Positions 11,820 through 23,203 of a stretch of 64,000 bases of DNA are shown piece after piece. The DNA is taken from assembly GCA_039583875.1 (NCBI GenBank), contig CM077163.1, positions 107,579,213 to 107,643,212 on the forward strand, in the 5' to 3' direction. The first letter of the stretch is position 1. The number at the start of each line of letters is the position of its first letter. The position numbers were made by a program, and so were the translations under genes. The stretch comes from Platanthera guangdongensis (taxonomy: Eukaryota > Streptophyta > Magnoliopsida > Asparagales > Orchidaceae). The notes under the pieces are model-generated. The model saw only the letters and a list, made by a program, of their open reading frames with translations. It was not told where the DNA came from and ran no database searches.

Positions 11820-14800
11820 AGGTCACGCCCGTGTCACGGGGCGTGTCCCTCCCAAACACTTCATCGAGTGCATTTTCGTCGAACTCGCGACGTCTTCGCA
11901 CCCGAGAAGGACACGCTCTGGGACACGCCAGTTTCCCAGGCCGTGTCACCCAAAAATTTCCCCTTTTGATATTTGGGGTGTTACAAAAGGTATGAAAAAC
12001 TGAACAAGAAATGTAACCTTAACTTATGCGAAAACACATAGGCCAAGGTATCTTTGCGTGGCTCCTATCATATAAAAAGTCACATACCAATTTATACGAT
12101 ATGGTGTCGGTTTCTAAACAATCATATATATATATTTACTGAATAAAACCTTTACTTATAAGCACGCTCGCACGAACTTATAAACCAAGGGGTCATTTTG
12201 CAGGGGCTTTTTTATAAGCGCCCCATACCACTTATACAATATGTGTCAGGTTATATGCAATGATTATACCATCAAATACAATTATTCCATGATGTGAACA
12301 TGCAAGTGCAACTCACCCACTCGACTCTGTGTACACAGACCATTAGTTCCCACTTTCTGGAGCCGAACCTCCCAGGATACATCTGTAGTGGCAAATGGAA
12401 GCGGTGGGTTGGGCCTCGCCCATCTCTAAACCTATAATTGCACTACCAGTCAGACCTATCGTATGCCTCAACACTGGTACACTAAGCGGAGCTCCTGCGT
12501 ACTCTTGTTGGCTAATGCACCGGACTTTATTTGGCCAATTGCTAAACTACACTTGACAAGTCAACGTATTATAGTCGGTGCATCGACTCCCAATATCGAA
12601 GACCCACCACCTTATACTTGATACACATGCAACCTTGAAGTATAACCACCGAGGCAAAGCTCCTCGGACCATCCCGTCCGTCTCAAATAACAACCAAGCC
12701 AAAGCTCGTCGGGCCAACCTGCCCATCACCAAATCCACCGAGCCTACTGCCAGAGTGACCCAACCTAACATTCTGAGACATTGAGGTGAGTGAGAGTGAA
12801 CCCCTAGTTACACTAGTTACTCTTGCAATTTTGTTTTACCTATAGTTTAGGTTTGCCCAGGACTGCCCACGGTATACCTCATGAAGGGCTCTCGAAGGCA
12901 CCAGGAACTATGATGGGATTATGCTCAAAGCTCCATTTCACAAGGCACTTACTATTGTTGGATGCTATCAAATTTCCAAAACCCTTACGTGTTGTACTGG
13001 ATCTAACCCTAGAGTATTTGAAATTTCCTCCCCACGGGAAAGACGATCTTTTGTCGATCCCGCGCACCACTTAACACTAGCCAATCCACACTCTACTCAT
13101 CCTATCTTCCAATGATGAACTCATTTTTATTTATCCAAACCAGCAACCTCTAACCCCCAACTCATGTGCCCAAAATCACATTTCAACAAAATTTCTGCAG
13201 TTTTACTAAATGCAGACCAAGTTAAGCTATATGACATATAAAATGGGAGGTACACAAAATAATCATCCAGTATCCCTATAATAATTATTGGAGGGCTGTC
13301 ATGACATTTTTAGCCAAGACCCAAAAATTTATAATTTTCCAATTTTATCTAATAATTTATTTAAGTAATCTAGTAATCCAAAAATCCAAGCTTGAACATG
13401 AAGTGCCCATTTTATACAAGCAAATGCTCTACAAAATTTATTATATATTGAATATGACCTTTTAACATAAACCCCAATGTCTCCAAATTTTTCAGCAAGG
13501 TCTAAGCCCCTAATTCTAATTTTAGATATCTCCTACAATATATCATTTTAAGAGATAAATACAGTAATAATACTTCCAAAAATTCTTAGAAAATTCAATG
13601 ATGATTTTAAGGACATATAAAAGCTCTAGGCCAAGACTCATAATTTATTAGTAAGTAATGAGTTCTAAGCAAATTATTGAATATTTTTCCACATTAATGA
13701 CCTTGTGAAGTAAGTACTGCAAATATGTATCCAAAAATTCTAATAAAATTTATACATAAGAAATAAGGTCTGAAACTCCCTCTGCCAAGTTTTTCATGAA
13801 TTTCCAACGGGCAGTGGGATCAAAAATCCAGATAAATAATTTGTGCTAAATCATGCATTTATAAAGTAAGTACCAAAATCTATGACCCAAAATTCTTAAT
13901 TAGATTACCAAAGGTTCATTCCACCCCTATGGCCACCCTACCCAAATTTCATAATTTGTGCACTACAATGTTTGTGCCCTAATCTAGGGTTAGGGTTTTG
14001 TGGGGCTTATTTTTCCCAAATCCCCTAATATTTTTACCAGATGGATATAGCTAGCATAGCACCCACCCTACCAAATTTTAAGTTCATTTAAGATCTTTTG
14101 GCCTCATGTCCTTCACAAGGCACAAAAGTCCTTCTGTAGGGTTTGGTCTTAGACCTTAGGGCAAATCTAATCCAATCTACCCCATCTTGCATGGGAAGGT
14201 GCTAATAGCCATGACATGTCAGTGGCCCCAATATCAACCACTATTGAGGTGATTTGGTCACTCAAAACCCAAAGTGCACTTTTTGACCAAAGTACCCTTT
14301 TAAAGGCAAAGCTAGGGTTTGCATGATTTCAATTCAAACCATCTCCAAATGAGATGAAATTTTAAACAGAGCCCTATGATGACCCCAAGCACCACTCAAC
14401 AATATTTGGGTGAGTTTGGAGGTCATTTAGTCTCTCAATTAATTTACCCTAAAGAAATTAAGTAATTCCAAAAAATATAGAAAACTTTCCCCAAAAATTC
14501 TCATTTTTGGGCAGGACTAGATATTGACTAGGGTGACTTTCTGTCCAAATTTCAAGTCATTTGGTCCAGAGATGAAGTGTGGGAACCCATATTAATTTCT
14601 AACTAGCCCTAGGTATAGATCCCAACAAAATGGGTGCCCTGGTCAATCCAGGCACCCAAATTGGTTTAAACCAATTTTGCAGTAAACTAGATTCACCAGG
14701 CTACAATTTTTATGTTGACCACATCCTCTAAATTATCATCTAAGTATTTGTAAAAATTAAAAACATTAAATACACTAAGTGTGACAGAAATGAAATAATC

Positions 14801-15384
14801 ATACACATAACCTATAGTTTGAATCATTGTCAGCGCAAATCTTGGCGCAGATCGGGCGGCTGCCGGTTGTCTTCAACCTCCAGCCAACGGCCCCGATAGA
14901 GCCATCCTGGAGCATCTTCTACACGTTGCCGCCGTCCATCCGGCCACCTCCCTGGCCGGTCAGCGCCACCACCACCGTTGAGGTGGTGGCTATCGCCAGG
15001 CGGCGGCACAGCCTCCGGAGCGGCCTTTTTCGGCAATCCCGATAAGGTGAAAAAAACGTGGAAAACCAGGAAATTTCCAACTTTGATTGTGCTCATCTGA
15101 GCCCGAATCCCTTTCTAAATGAACCCTACGATCTACCCATGGTTGAAGGAGAGGAGGAGGACCTTGTTTGTGGTCTGAAGATGCGTCGATCGCTGAGAAG
15201 CCATTGGTGGAGGAGATGTCGTCGGTGCTCTGCAATAGAACTACTAAGTTGGTCGTCTCCTTCGGGCAAGATGTGGAACCTAAGGACTAGAGCCTAGGGA
15301 AGCTTTTAAGATAATAAGAAGAGGGAGGGGAGGGGTCTAGCTGGTGGTGGCCATTAATGGGCTCTTAAGGTGGCTCTCGGCCAT

Positions 15385-15413
15385 GGTGTGTGTGTGTGTG
15401 GGGGGGGGGGGGG
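15385..15413. repeat. (GT)n followed by G14 tract in G
   Basis: Eight GT units run into about fourteen consecutive G residues. A simple-sequence tract inside the solo LTR; I see no coding role. Confidence 0.9.
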
Positions 15414-15829
15414 TATGAATCTGGCACAATCCAGCCGGGAAATGACTGGAAATTTCTCCCCTTCCCCAAAGGAGTTGAATACAGCTGTTTAGAGGTGGAG
15501 GGAAGGGCCAATGCTTTAATGGCCATTAATGGCCATTGAAGGCACATTTTGGCCATGGCATGGTGGCACTGTTCCGGCCATGAACAGCCTCCAATCTGGC
15601 CCCCTGGTCTTCCTTAAGTGAGTGTGGAACTAGATCAGCCAATGGTGTACGGCCTTTAGCCTCCTTGGCCATGAATGACACCCCTTCACCTTTCTCTCTC
15701 TCCTCCATTAAAGTGAAGTTGAGGTTTTCTCTATCCTAGTCATCTAGATTGACCATGCTGACCACTCCAGCCTATTGGCAGCCCAGGAACTGATAATTTT
15801 CATGATAATAATGCTAGCCCAATTGGAAA

Positions 15830-16440
15830 GAGGGCTTGGGCTTGGGTTAGCCCATTTGGGCTAAGTTGACCTAAATTGGACTGGGGTTGACCTTGGTCCA
15901 TTTGACCCTTTTGGGTTGACCCAAATGTATCCTTACTGACCCATTGCCCTCCCCTAGGGTATAGGTAGGGCTAGGTAGGGTGGACTTGGCACTTTGGGGG
16001 TCACATAACCCTTAGGAAGGGTACTTTGACCAAGTTAGGGCTAGAGTTGACTTTGGTGAACATGTCCATTTGGGTTGACCCCAAGGGATCCTTGGTGACC
16101 CATTGGGTTCCCCTAAGATCTAGAAAGGGTTGTGTAGGGTTAACTTTGAACCCTGAAGGTCACTTGCCCCTTAGTTAGGGCACTTTGACCACTTTAGGGT
16201 TAGGGTTGACTTGGGTCAACTCAAGATCTAGAGTTTATCCCAATGGATCTTTGGTGACACATTGGCCCCACTTTAGGTCTAGGAAGACCATTGTAGGGTT
16301 GGTTGACTTATTAGGGTCACATTGACCTTAGTTAAGGCACCTTGCCCAATTTAGGCCTAGGATGGTCCTAGGTCAACTTAGCCACCTTGGGTTGACTCCA
16401 ATGGATCCTTAGGGCTCTAATGGATCTTACAATTAGTTGG
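15830..16440. repeat. Tandem repeat of about 158 bp with TTGAC motifs in G
   Basis: Equivalent points (gggttgac or its variants followed by ccaa and ggatc) recur at 15913, 16072, 16231 and 16389, giving a period of 158-159 bp and about four degenerate units. The interval from 15720 holds about thirteen TTGAC cores, many as TTGACC or TTGACT, where less than one per strand is expected by chance. In the inferred orientation it lies in the U3 end of the LTR. Confidence 0.8.
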
Positions 16441-16644
16441 TGAGACCATGGTGGGGTCTTATAGTCATGGTAAAGCCTCATGATCATCTCAAACCAGGGT
16501 TCATAAATCTACTATTTGTAGGCCGTAGTGGTCTCACCTACATTCCTAGGTTCACTAGGCCTTTTTTGGGATTCCTAGGGTTTTTTCATGACCTAGGTAT
16601 GACAAAACCACTCCTAGAGGTCTATTTGTTTGAGGGATGTTACA

Positions 16645-16649
16645 GAATG
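16645..16649. other. Right TSD of G (gaatg)
   Basis: Exact copy of 1122-1126, immediately after GTTACA at 16644. Confidence 0.85.
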
Positions 16650-17313
16650 TTATTTTTATTGCCACGTATGGGACGACAGCCAAAAGGTTATCGTAGCCCG
16701 AGAGCGGTTAGCAGGTCAAGCCCGCGTGTTTTGCTTAAATGAAGAGCGTCGTGTTGGTGTCTATCAATATGTTTGGCCGCACATCCTAACATACTCTCAG
16801 ATAAATTTGATCCTGACTACCTCCGTACTAATAATACCACACCCGTTAGCAAGAATAATTGTGGCACTATACCCTTAGCTAGTTATAGGAGAGACATATT
16901 CCCTCAGGATAGGCTCGTTCCCCAAGTTGGTAGAGCTACCAATAGCTTTCCCGCACCCACCTATGGAGTAAAGAAAAAGGTGAGGTCCCCAATACCGAGT
17001 TCTGTACAAGTGACTGCTAGGACTTCCATATGCCCGTGGGGTCAGAGTAGTCCTATCTTTAGGGGAAGACAGCCGATTATGACACATGAGCCTAATGGAT
17101 ATCTGATCTTATTTTTATTGTGCGTCCAATTTCGAGTATGCCCGTAGTCCCTTTTGAGTATCCACCAGAGCTGCCTGATGTAGTCATTGACTCTTCTGAT
17201 GAGGCTGAGGTAATGTCGAGGACTAAGTCCGCCACTGAGGGCGAGGTCGATTTAACTAACGATTTTAGTGACATTGAGGAGCTTGGATACCCTAGTGATT
17301 TGGAAGATGATGT
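16650..17313 (+). pseudogene. gag: F gag continued and acidic linker
   Basis: Continues the F gag frame: CYFYCHVWDDSQKVIVAR, LAGQARVFCLNEERR and VYQYVWPHI resemble the chromovirus capsid core. The frame is lost after about 16880; a different frame carries a Pro/Ser/basic segment to 17147. A short acidic stretch (17120-17313) reads FEYPPELPDVVIDSSDE and similar, resembling the linker before protease/RT. E1 inserted at 17313, and the linker resumes at 41171 in the same style (DIPICENVSESSEEPE). No zinc knuckle could be identified. Confidence 0.6.
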
Positions 17314-17340
17314 TGAAAGTTTATAGTTGCCGACCTAAAT

Positions 17341-17364
17341 CACCTAGAGGGGGGTGAATAGGTG
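17341..17364 (-). other. U5 hairpin with conserved loop, E1 3' LTR
   Basis: CACCTA, loop GAGGGGGGTGAA, TAGGTG: a 6-7 bp stem with a 12-nt loop, 27 bp from the LTR edge that adjoins the PBS. The sister LTR copy is at 27077-27100 with one stem change. The E2 copies have the same loop with a different stem. Confidence 0.8.
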
Positions 17365-18177
17365 AATTGTGCGTATTTTTGCGGACTAAAAATTACAAAC
17401 TAATGCACAGATCTATCTACCAATCAAACACAAACGAGGCAAGATTTATAGTGGTTCCCCAACCTTGGGTACATCCACTTTCCCTCAACGATCTAGCAAT
17501 ACACTAGACTCGGCTACTCCACTATCTCAGATTAAAAATCAATCCTACCCTCGGAATAATGTTCCTACAATCTCGATCCACAAAACGGATCTACACTCGG
17601 AAGATAAAGCTTCCTACAAACTCGGATACAAAAGCTCCTACACTCGGAGAAATTTCTCCTACAAGAATGAAATAAATTTTGTATAGAAATACAAATAGTG
17701 ATCCCTTTTTCAGATCTGCAACAGTCGACCAGAAATTTCTTCTTCTAGGCTTTGCGGCTTTATCAGAATGATAAAGGGAAATCTCGACAAGATAGGATCG
17801 GAAACTTCTTAGCTTCACATGATCGATCGAATCAGAAGATTGAGGAGTTGAGCAAATCTCGATCTGGAAACCCTTCTGGATCTGAATCCTTAAAAGATGA
17901 AACCCTAGCTGGTTGGGAATCAGTAACGGCGACGGCAGCGGTTTTCGTTTCTTGGAGAGAGAAATAAGAGACAGAAAGCTTGAGAGTACGACTGCAAAAC
18001 TTCTTAGAATAATCTTCTTAGAATTAGGGTTTATGGGTTTACACAAGACTATATATATGATCAGAAAAGATTAGACATAATTGAGTCATGAGAGACACGT
18101 GGACCAATCACGTCAAAGTTCATTAAGAGAACCGTTATTCTAGAGTTAATGAATTTTCAGAAAACTTTAAGTAAAAT

Positions 18178-18960
18178 ACTCGAGATATAAAAGCTTACTT
18201 GAGTACATGCAACACTACTCGAGTAGGTAGAAGATGACTACTCGAGTATATGAGAAGAACTACTCGAGAGGGAATGAGATAACTACCCGAGTACATGGAG
18301 TCAACTACTCGAGTAAATAAGAAGAAAAGGAATCAGCTACTCGAGTAACAAACATAACATACTCGAGTACTAGAGTACATACACGAGAGGTGGTGAAGAT
18401 TACTCGAGTATAAGAAATACTACTCGAGTATATATGAATGAACTACTCGAGTAATTAAGAAACTACTCGAGACAAAGACTTAGAAAATTTCTGGGACTGG
18501 AATACAGGACTACTCGAGTATAAAAGTTGATCTACTCGAGACAAATAGAACTACTCGAGTATATGGAGATGACTACTCGAGTATATGGAGATGACTACTC
18601 GAGTAATTCACTTAGCGAAATTTTCTGGAATGAAATCCTGGACTACACGAGTATAAACACTGGACTACTCGAGTAGTAGATGAACTACTCAAGTACATGA
18701 CTGAGACTACTCGAGTAAGAAGGATAAAACTACTCGAGTACTATACAGTACTACTCGAGTATTTAACTTAGAAAACGTTTGACAAGAAAATTGCTGTAAA
18801 CCCGAGAGGTGAAAGGAAACTACTCGAGTAGTTGTTTTAACTACTCGAGAGCCAAAATTGGACTACTCGGGATACATCTTAACAGCTCGAGTAAGAGTAT
18901 TATTACTCGAGTATGAACTCAGTAACTTACTCGAGTAAGTATAGAACTACTCGAGTACTT
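18178..18960. repeat. TACTCGAGTA palindrome cluster in E1 3' LTR
   Basis: About 26 exact CTCGAG cores, nearly all within actactcgagta, spaced irregularly over about 780 bp, plus several one-base variants. Fewer than one is expected by chance. It occupies the presumed U3 in element orientation. The right LTR carries the same cluster. Confidence 0.92.
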
Positions 18961-19501
18961 GCTTAGGAAATTTTCTTGACAGAATTTTTACTTCTACTAA
19001 GGTTAAACCAACATCAAGTCTTTTCACTTAGTTCTAGAGCTTGAATATGAAGTGTATCCCAATAGAGAGGCTATACATGAGTCAACCCTTTGAAACACAC
19101 AATGAGGGATTACATTGTATGGTCCTGTGTTTGGTGACCCATTGTAGACTGACATTGGTCTACACTTCCCATAGGATTCTTGCAAACACATAACTCAAAC
19201 CAAGTATCAAATACAACTTAATTCATCTTAGTTCAAGGGTGACTTCATCAAATTTGAGTTAGTGTGGATATAATACCTAACAATCCCCCCTATTTGTAGA
19301 AGTTAGAACCCTTTAAACTAAGGTGAATTATGGACATAAAAAGAATGCTAAGTATATAAAGCAGTGCAAGCAAGCATAAGACTATGAAAAAGAAAGTATG
19401 ATCAAAACTTAGAATTATATAAGTGTGAATATCCAAAAATGTCATTATCAGCAAAAATCAATTCCACAACTCATAAGTCCTTTTGGCTAGTTCTGATGAT
19501 G

Positions 19502-20275
19502 TTATCTGTCCTGTTTATCCTGTTGTCTTCTTTGATAGCTGTAAGACTTTGGATAATACTTGGGAGGTCTTGGAGGAGGAGCAGGATTGTTTCTTCCATA
19601 TTCTCTGTCATATATTCTTCTCTTGCTCATTGATTTCTCATATAACTCCCATTCCTGGGAACTGTAGTGAATATTCCTGCTCTCATGGTAGTCCATAACT
19701 AATTGGAGAGTGTCTAAAATGAGGGACTTAGAAGTGGAAGACCATATCTCATCAAATTCTGGAGCATTTCTTTTCTCAGGATCAGAGACTAGAATGGACT
19801 TGTTAGCAGAAGGACCTTCACCATACTTTCTTTTCTTCTTGGAAGTTTGGATCTCAGGAGGAGCATGAAGGAATATATCTGCAGGATCATCATCCCAACC
19901 CTGAGTGTAGGACTCAGGAGGAGCAACAGAGTCACTAGGCCTAGGAGAGAATGTGGGTTTCAGAGGAGGAGCAGGAGCATCAGCAGCAGCGAGAGGGTTA
20001 AGGTGATGAGGAATGATATTAGGATCTGTAGCAAATTTAGGAAGGATCTGGTTGTGCATCCATATAGTAGTGTCATAGGTGTAGAATTTGACACTCTGAA
20101 TTTGAGCTAGGACATCATCATGGATCTCTTTTACTTTGGCTTTCCAAAGCTTTTGCATGGCAGCATCTAATTGTTCTAAATACTCTTTCACCAATTTCTC
20201 CCCCTTTTTGACTTCAACAGATAGCTTAGAGATGGCATCATCTTTGAAAGTGCCAACCTCTTCACAGATTTTCAT
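19502..20275 (-). pseudogene. E1 ORF3, 3' part
   Basis: Open for 257 residues. An N-terminal helical, probably coiled-coil stretch (KICEEVGTFKDDAISKLSVE and on) precedes an FYTYDTTIWMHNQILPKF segment. Then a proline-rich tract, a KKKRKY basic cluster (19823-19840) resembling a nuclear localisation signal, and a C-terminal end rich in Pro, Tyr and Arg. No transmembrane segment or signal peptide is visible. Separated from 20413-21787 by frame changes, but it reads as the same gene. I do not recognise a biochemical function; the position matches env-like ORFs of Sireviruses. Confidence 0.6.
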
Positions 20276-20412
20276 TTTTGTAGCTTCAGCTCATTTGTCC
20301 AATTTCATCTATTTATTAGCAAGAGTCAGACCTTGCTCCATGACTTGACCAACACTAGTAATAGTGTGGTCTAGAGCCTTCCCACCAATTTGGAAAAGGT
20401 GTCTGAGCTGAT

Positions 20413-21787
20413 CTATATTTGAATTTCAGCGAATCCTCTGCTCAGCTTAGTTTCTAGAGCAGTGACTTTATCTAAAACAGCTTTGAGAGAACTATCAAAG
20501 TATGTCCTCTGTTCTTGGAGTAGAAGGATAACTTGAGTCAACAAATCAGTAGAAGGGGCAGCAGCTAGAGGATTACTGGAAGAGACAACTGGAGGAGGAG
20601 GAGCTTTCCAAGGAGCTAGTTCTGTAAGGGTAAAAGAGCTCTGAGCTCTTGTAGTTGTTATCAAGGCATCCCCTTCATCAGTGACTGTGGGGATGGAGAA
20701 ATTTAAGCTCCTTAGAGGAGCTTCAACTGGCTCAGGTGATGTCTCATCTGAAATGAAGATGGTTTCTGTTTGCTCTTTATGAGCATCAGGAGATGTAGCT
20801 AGAGACTTTGCTGGAGATTTTTTTGCAGACTGTGCTGGAGATTGCACTGGAGTGGGGTCTTTGGGTATATCAGTGGATGGAGATTTTGGATATAGAGGAG
20901 GAGGTGGATGAGGAGGTAAATATGATGTCAATTCTTCTATCATCTCATTGATGGAAGCTTCTATATAGAGGAGTGTATCTTGAAGTTGTTGATCTGAGGG
21001 GATATCTTCTGGGGTGACAGGTGGAGGAGTAGGAGCTGGAGGAGTGGGCAGCTTGGCTAAAGCAGTAGGAGCAGGCTCCCCCTCATTTGGTGCACCAGAG
21101 GAGCTGGGGACCTGTGATGGAGAGGGAGATGGGGTCCTGTCCTCTGTGTCTAGAACTTCAATAATCTTAGCAGCTTGAGAAGGATTCTGCAACCCGAGCT
21201 CCCATCTTTGAATAGAGGAGATGGAAACCTTCTTCATATGATGAAGGATACTTACTTTAGAGAGGGTGAAGGTTTCTGGGTTTAACTCATGATGGAGTAG
21301 TGAAATGATCCTTACATAGTTGGGGGATTTTATGCCCTCCTTTTTTTTGTTCTGGATGAGCAAGCCAAACTGAAAGGCTTTTCTACAGACTATGGCTTGC
21401 ATCATTTCAAAGAAATACAGTGGGATATCTCTTATGGAGTTTGTCTTGCATAGAAGATTTTTTCCAATAATATCAACCAGCAGTTTACCTTCTGCATTCA
21501 TGTTAGCCCTTCAAATGTTTTGCATCGGCAGAAATTCCACAAAATAAGCATGTTCTGGCATACTCTTCATCACCCAGAAAATCATCTATATCTAAAACTG
21601 GCAGCCGAAGAAGTTGAGAAATAGAGGTTGAAGTAAGTTTGATCTTTATACCTCTGACTTTGGATTTTAGAACTGTCCCGTGGCACTTCAACTTGACATT
21701 TTTGAAAAATTCTACAACGTCGGGGAAGAGTATTCGACATTGTTCTTGGAGAACGAAAGTTAATCCGGCAGTGTCGAGCAAAATCAT
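20413..21787 (-). pseudogene. E1 ORF3, 5' part
   Basis: Two adjoining frames (94 and 362 residues) that read as one protein. The beginning (LTFVLQEQCRILFPDV; VRGIKIKLTSTSISQLLRLP) resembles the domain annotated in databases as a putative plant transposon protein; this is from memory and not checked. A long Pro/Ser/Thr-rich region follows, then a coiled-coil-like end (LLQEQRTYFDSSLKAVLDKV). The reading extends upstream of 21787 to about 21872 without an ATG. Element E2 has the same domain order. Function unknown. Confidence 0.6.
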
Positions 21788-22139
21788 GAGATTATGGAAG
21801 TCATCAGAGAGTTCTGCAATCCCGACGGCGACTAATTCCGAACCAACACCGATTTTAGAGGAGGCGGCTATGATTTAGAAATCTTGGAGATGCAGAAACA
21901 CTAGAAAGCTTCGACGGGGTGAAGAAAATTGCGCAGCTCTGAAACTAACTGAGGAAGGCGAAGAGGAAGCTGGGTACACGAGAGAGCGGAAATGATTTCG
22001 TGAAGGATATTTCCGGATTTTCGTATTTATATAACCCTAGTTTTAGGTCTAATTAAATGAAAATGAATGAGATAAACCAAAGAAGAGGCGGCGTAAGCCT
22101 TTGTTTGCACATAAGAAAATTTAAAAAACAAGCGACTCG

Positions 22140-22412
22140 GCATGTACACGAGTTAGGAAATTTCTCGAGTAGATAAGTCTGGAATTACTCGAGTAGGGAT
22201 ACAGAAGTACTCGAGTAGATGTGTGGAAGTACTCGAGTAGGTCAGTGAGGTACTCGAGTATGTGAAGTTGACTACTCGAGTATGTCAGTCTGCTACTCGA
22301 GTAGGTCAAGTAGACTACTCGAGTATGTCATTCTACTACTCGAGTATGTCATTCTACTACTCGAGTAGGTCATATTCTTACTCGAGTAGGTTGTATCTTA
22401 CTCGAGTCAAGG
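22140..22412. repeat. Internal TACTCGAGTA cluster upstream of E1 ORF3
   Basis: Twelve CTCGAG cores in about 250 bp, the same motif as in the LTR, lying between the end of pol (22485) and the start of ORF3 (about 21872), directly upstream of ORF3 on its coding strand. Not an LTR fragment as far as I can see: the spacers differ from those in the LTR. Confidence 0.88.
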
Positions 22413-22484
22413 AGTTAAAATTTTGTAAAAATCGAATTGTTGACTAACCTTTGAACCTTGAACCTTCTTGAAAATCCATCTTCT

Positions 22485-23003
22485 CTAGTGTTCTTTGTTG
22501 AGCATCCCAAGTTCTGTTTTGAAGAATGAGAACTTGGTCTCGTGCAACAGCTTCGTAAAAATGTCTGCAATTTGCCTATCTGTAGAGACATATTGAAGGT
22601 CTATGTCCCCATGCTCCACATGCTCCCGGATGAAGTGATACCTTAGCTCTATATGCTTTGTCCGGCTGTGCGAGACTGGGTTGTTTGCTATTGCTATTGC
22701 GCTGGAAGAGTCGCAAAATAATGGAATCTTTTCAAACTTCATGTTGTAGTCCTCAAACTGATTCTTTATCCAGAGTAACTGTGCACAACACCTGCCTACA
22801 GAGATGTACTCTGACTCTGTCGTTGAAATTGCCACACTGTTTTGCTTCTTGCTACTCCAGGAGATAAGTCTTCTTCCAAAGAATTGACATATCCCGAAAG
22901 TGCTTTTCCTGTCGCCTTTACTCCCTGCAAAATCTGCATCTTTAGGTCTTGGAAAAAGCTTCCATACTTTGCAGCGCTTGAACAGGTTTAGTTCTTCTTC
23001 CAT
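22485..23003 (-). pseudogene. E1 RT start fused to RNase H (RT core deleted)
   Basis: The peptide runs MEEELNLFKRCKVWKLFPRPKD straight into ADFAGSKGDRKSTFGICQFF. The first part is the beginning of copia RT and the second is the start of RNase H. About 320 residues, including the YVDD catalytic core, are missing compared with E2 (33711-35513). RNase H then continues with STTESEYISVGRCCAQLLWI and SRTKHIELRYHFIREH to the normal end. The frame across the junction is open, so the deletion was in frame. Confidence 0.88.
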
Positions 23004-23203
23004 CGTTATTATCCATGATGTGTCTGAGTTTGCTTCCTCAAACTTCTTTGGTTCAACCTATGAGAGAAAACTTATATATAGATTCTCATTAGTTGAACCT
23101 CTACGAGTTCTGACACCATCCCGGGGATCTCCTATGATCTGGTCCATGGGGTGATCATTTAGATATCTGAGCTCCAGAGTCCTTGCATCTGGATTATCTT
23201 CTA

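Larger units (their letters stand above)
1731..11985 (-). mobile_element. Element A: complete Tekay/Del-like Ty3/gypsy element, inactive
   Basis: Two LTRs (1731-4399 and 9305-11985) flank gag, protease, RT, RNase H and integrase, all on the minus strand. The element is bounded by TSD aaagg (1726-1730 and 11986-11990). LTR termini are TGTAACA...TGTTACA. The PPT lies beside the left LTR and the PBS beside the right LTR, so transcription ran right to left. The pol frame runs from protease into integrase with stop codons but no frameshift until the middle of integrase, which suggests decay mainly by point mutation after insertion. Confidence 0.92.
9305..11985 (-). repeat. A 5' LTR
   Basis: 2681 bp, direct repeat of 1731-4399. 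By eye it differs at several percent of positions, mostly transitions. It carries a much longer AT microsatellite (9850-9929) and the GTGTCGACAC array (11503-11819). Ends in GTTACA at 11985, followed by TSD aaagg. Confidence 0.9.
1127..16644 (-). mobile_element. Element G: solo LTR of a Tekay/Del-like family, split by element A
   Basis: Starts TGTAAGACCCC and ends GATGTTACA, the same termini as the LTRs of element C (51302, 54720). Blocks inside are homologous to the C LTR: the start, the tatacgat/cttataa repeats near 12090-12240, and the acccactcg...ttcccactttc block near 12310-12370. Subtracting A (1731-11985 plus one TSD copy) leaves about 5.3 kb with no gag or pol, hence a solo LTR made by LTR-LTR recombination. 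Orientation is inferred from C. 11991-15800 is otherwise plain A+T-rich sequence with no gene. Confidence 0.75.
17314..19282 (-). repeat. E1 3' LTR
   Basis: 1969 bp, TGAAAG...CTAACA. Contains the conserved-loop hairpin (17341-17364), the agtgg...ccact block (about 17448-17479) and a large TACTCGAGTA palindrome cluster (18178-18960). Its inner edge (19283 on) reads atccccccctatttgtag, a polypurine tract on the minus strand. Confidence 0.9.

Noticed and set aside
14820..15300. GC-richer patch with open frames, possibly a host exon
   Set aside because: It lies inside the solo LTR G, no protein family was recognised and no splice structure could be argued. Left as LTR sequence.
22140..22412. Internal TACTCGAGTA cluster as a nested solo LTR fragment of E1
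   Set aside because: The spacers between palindromes do not match those in the LTR, no LTR termini or TSD are visible, and E2 has an equivalent cluster of its own motif at the same place.
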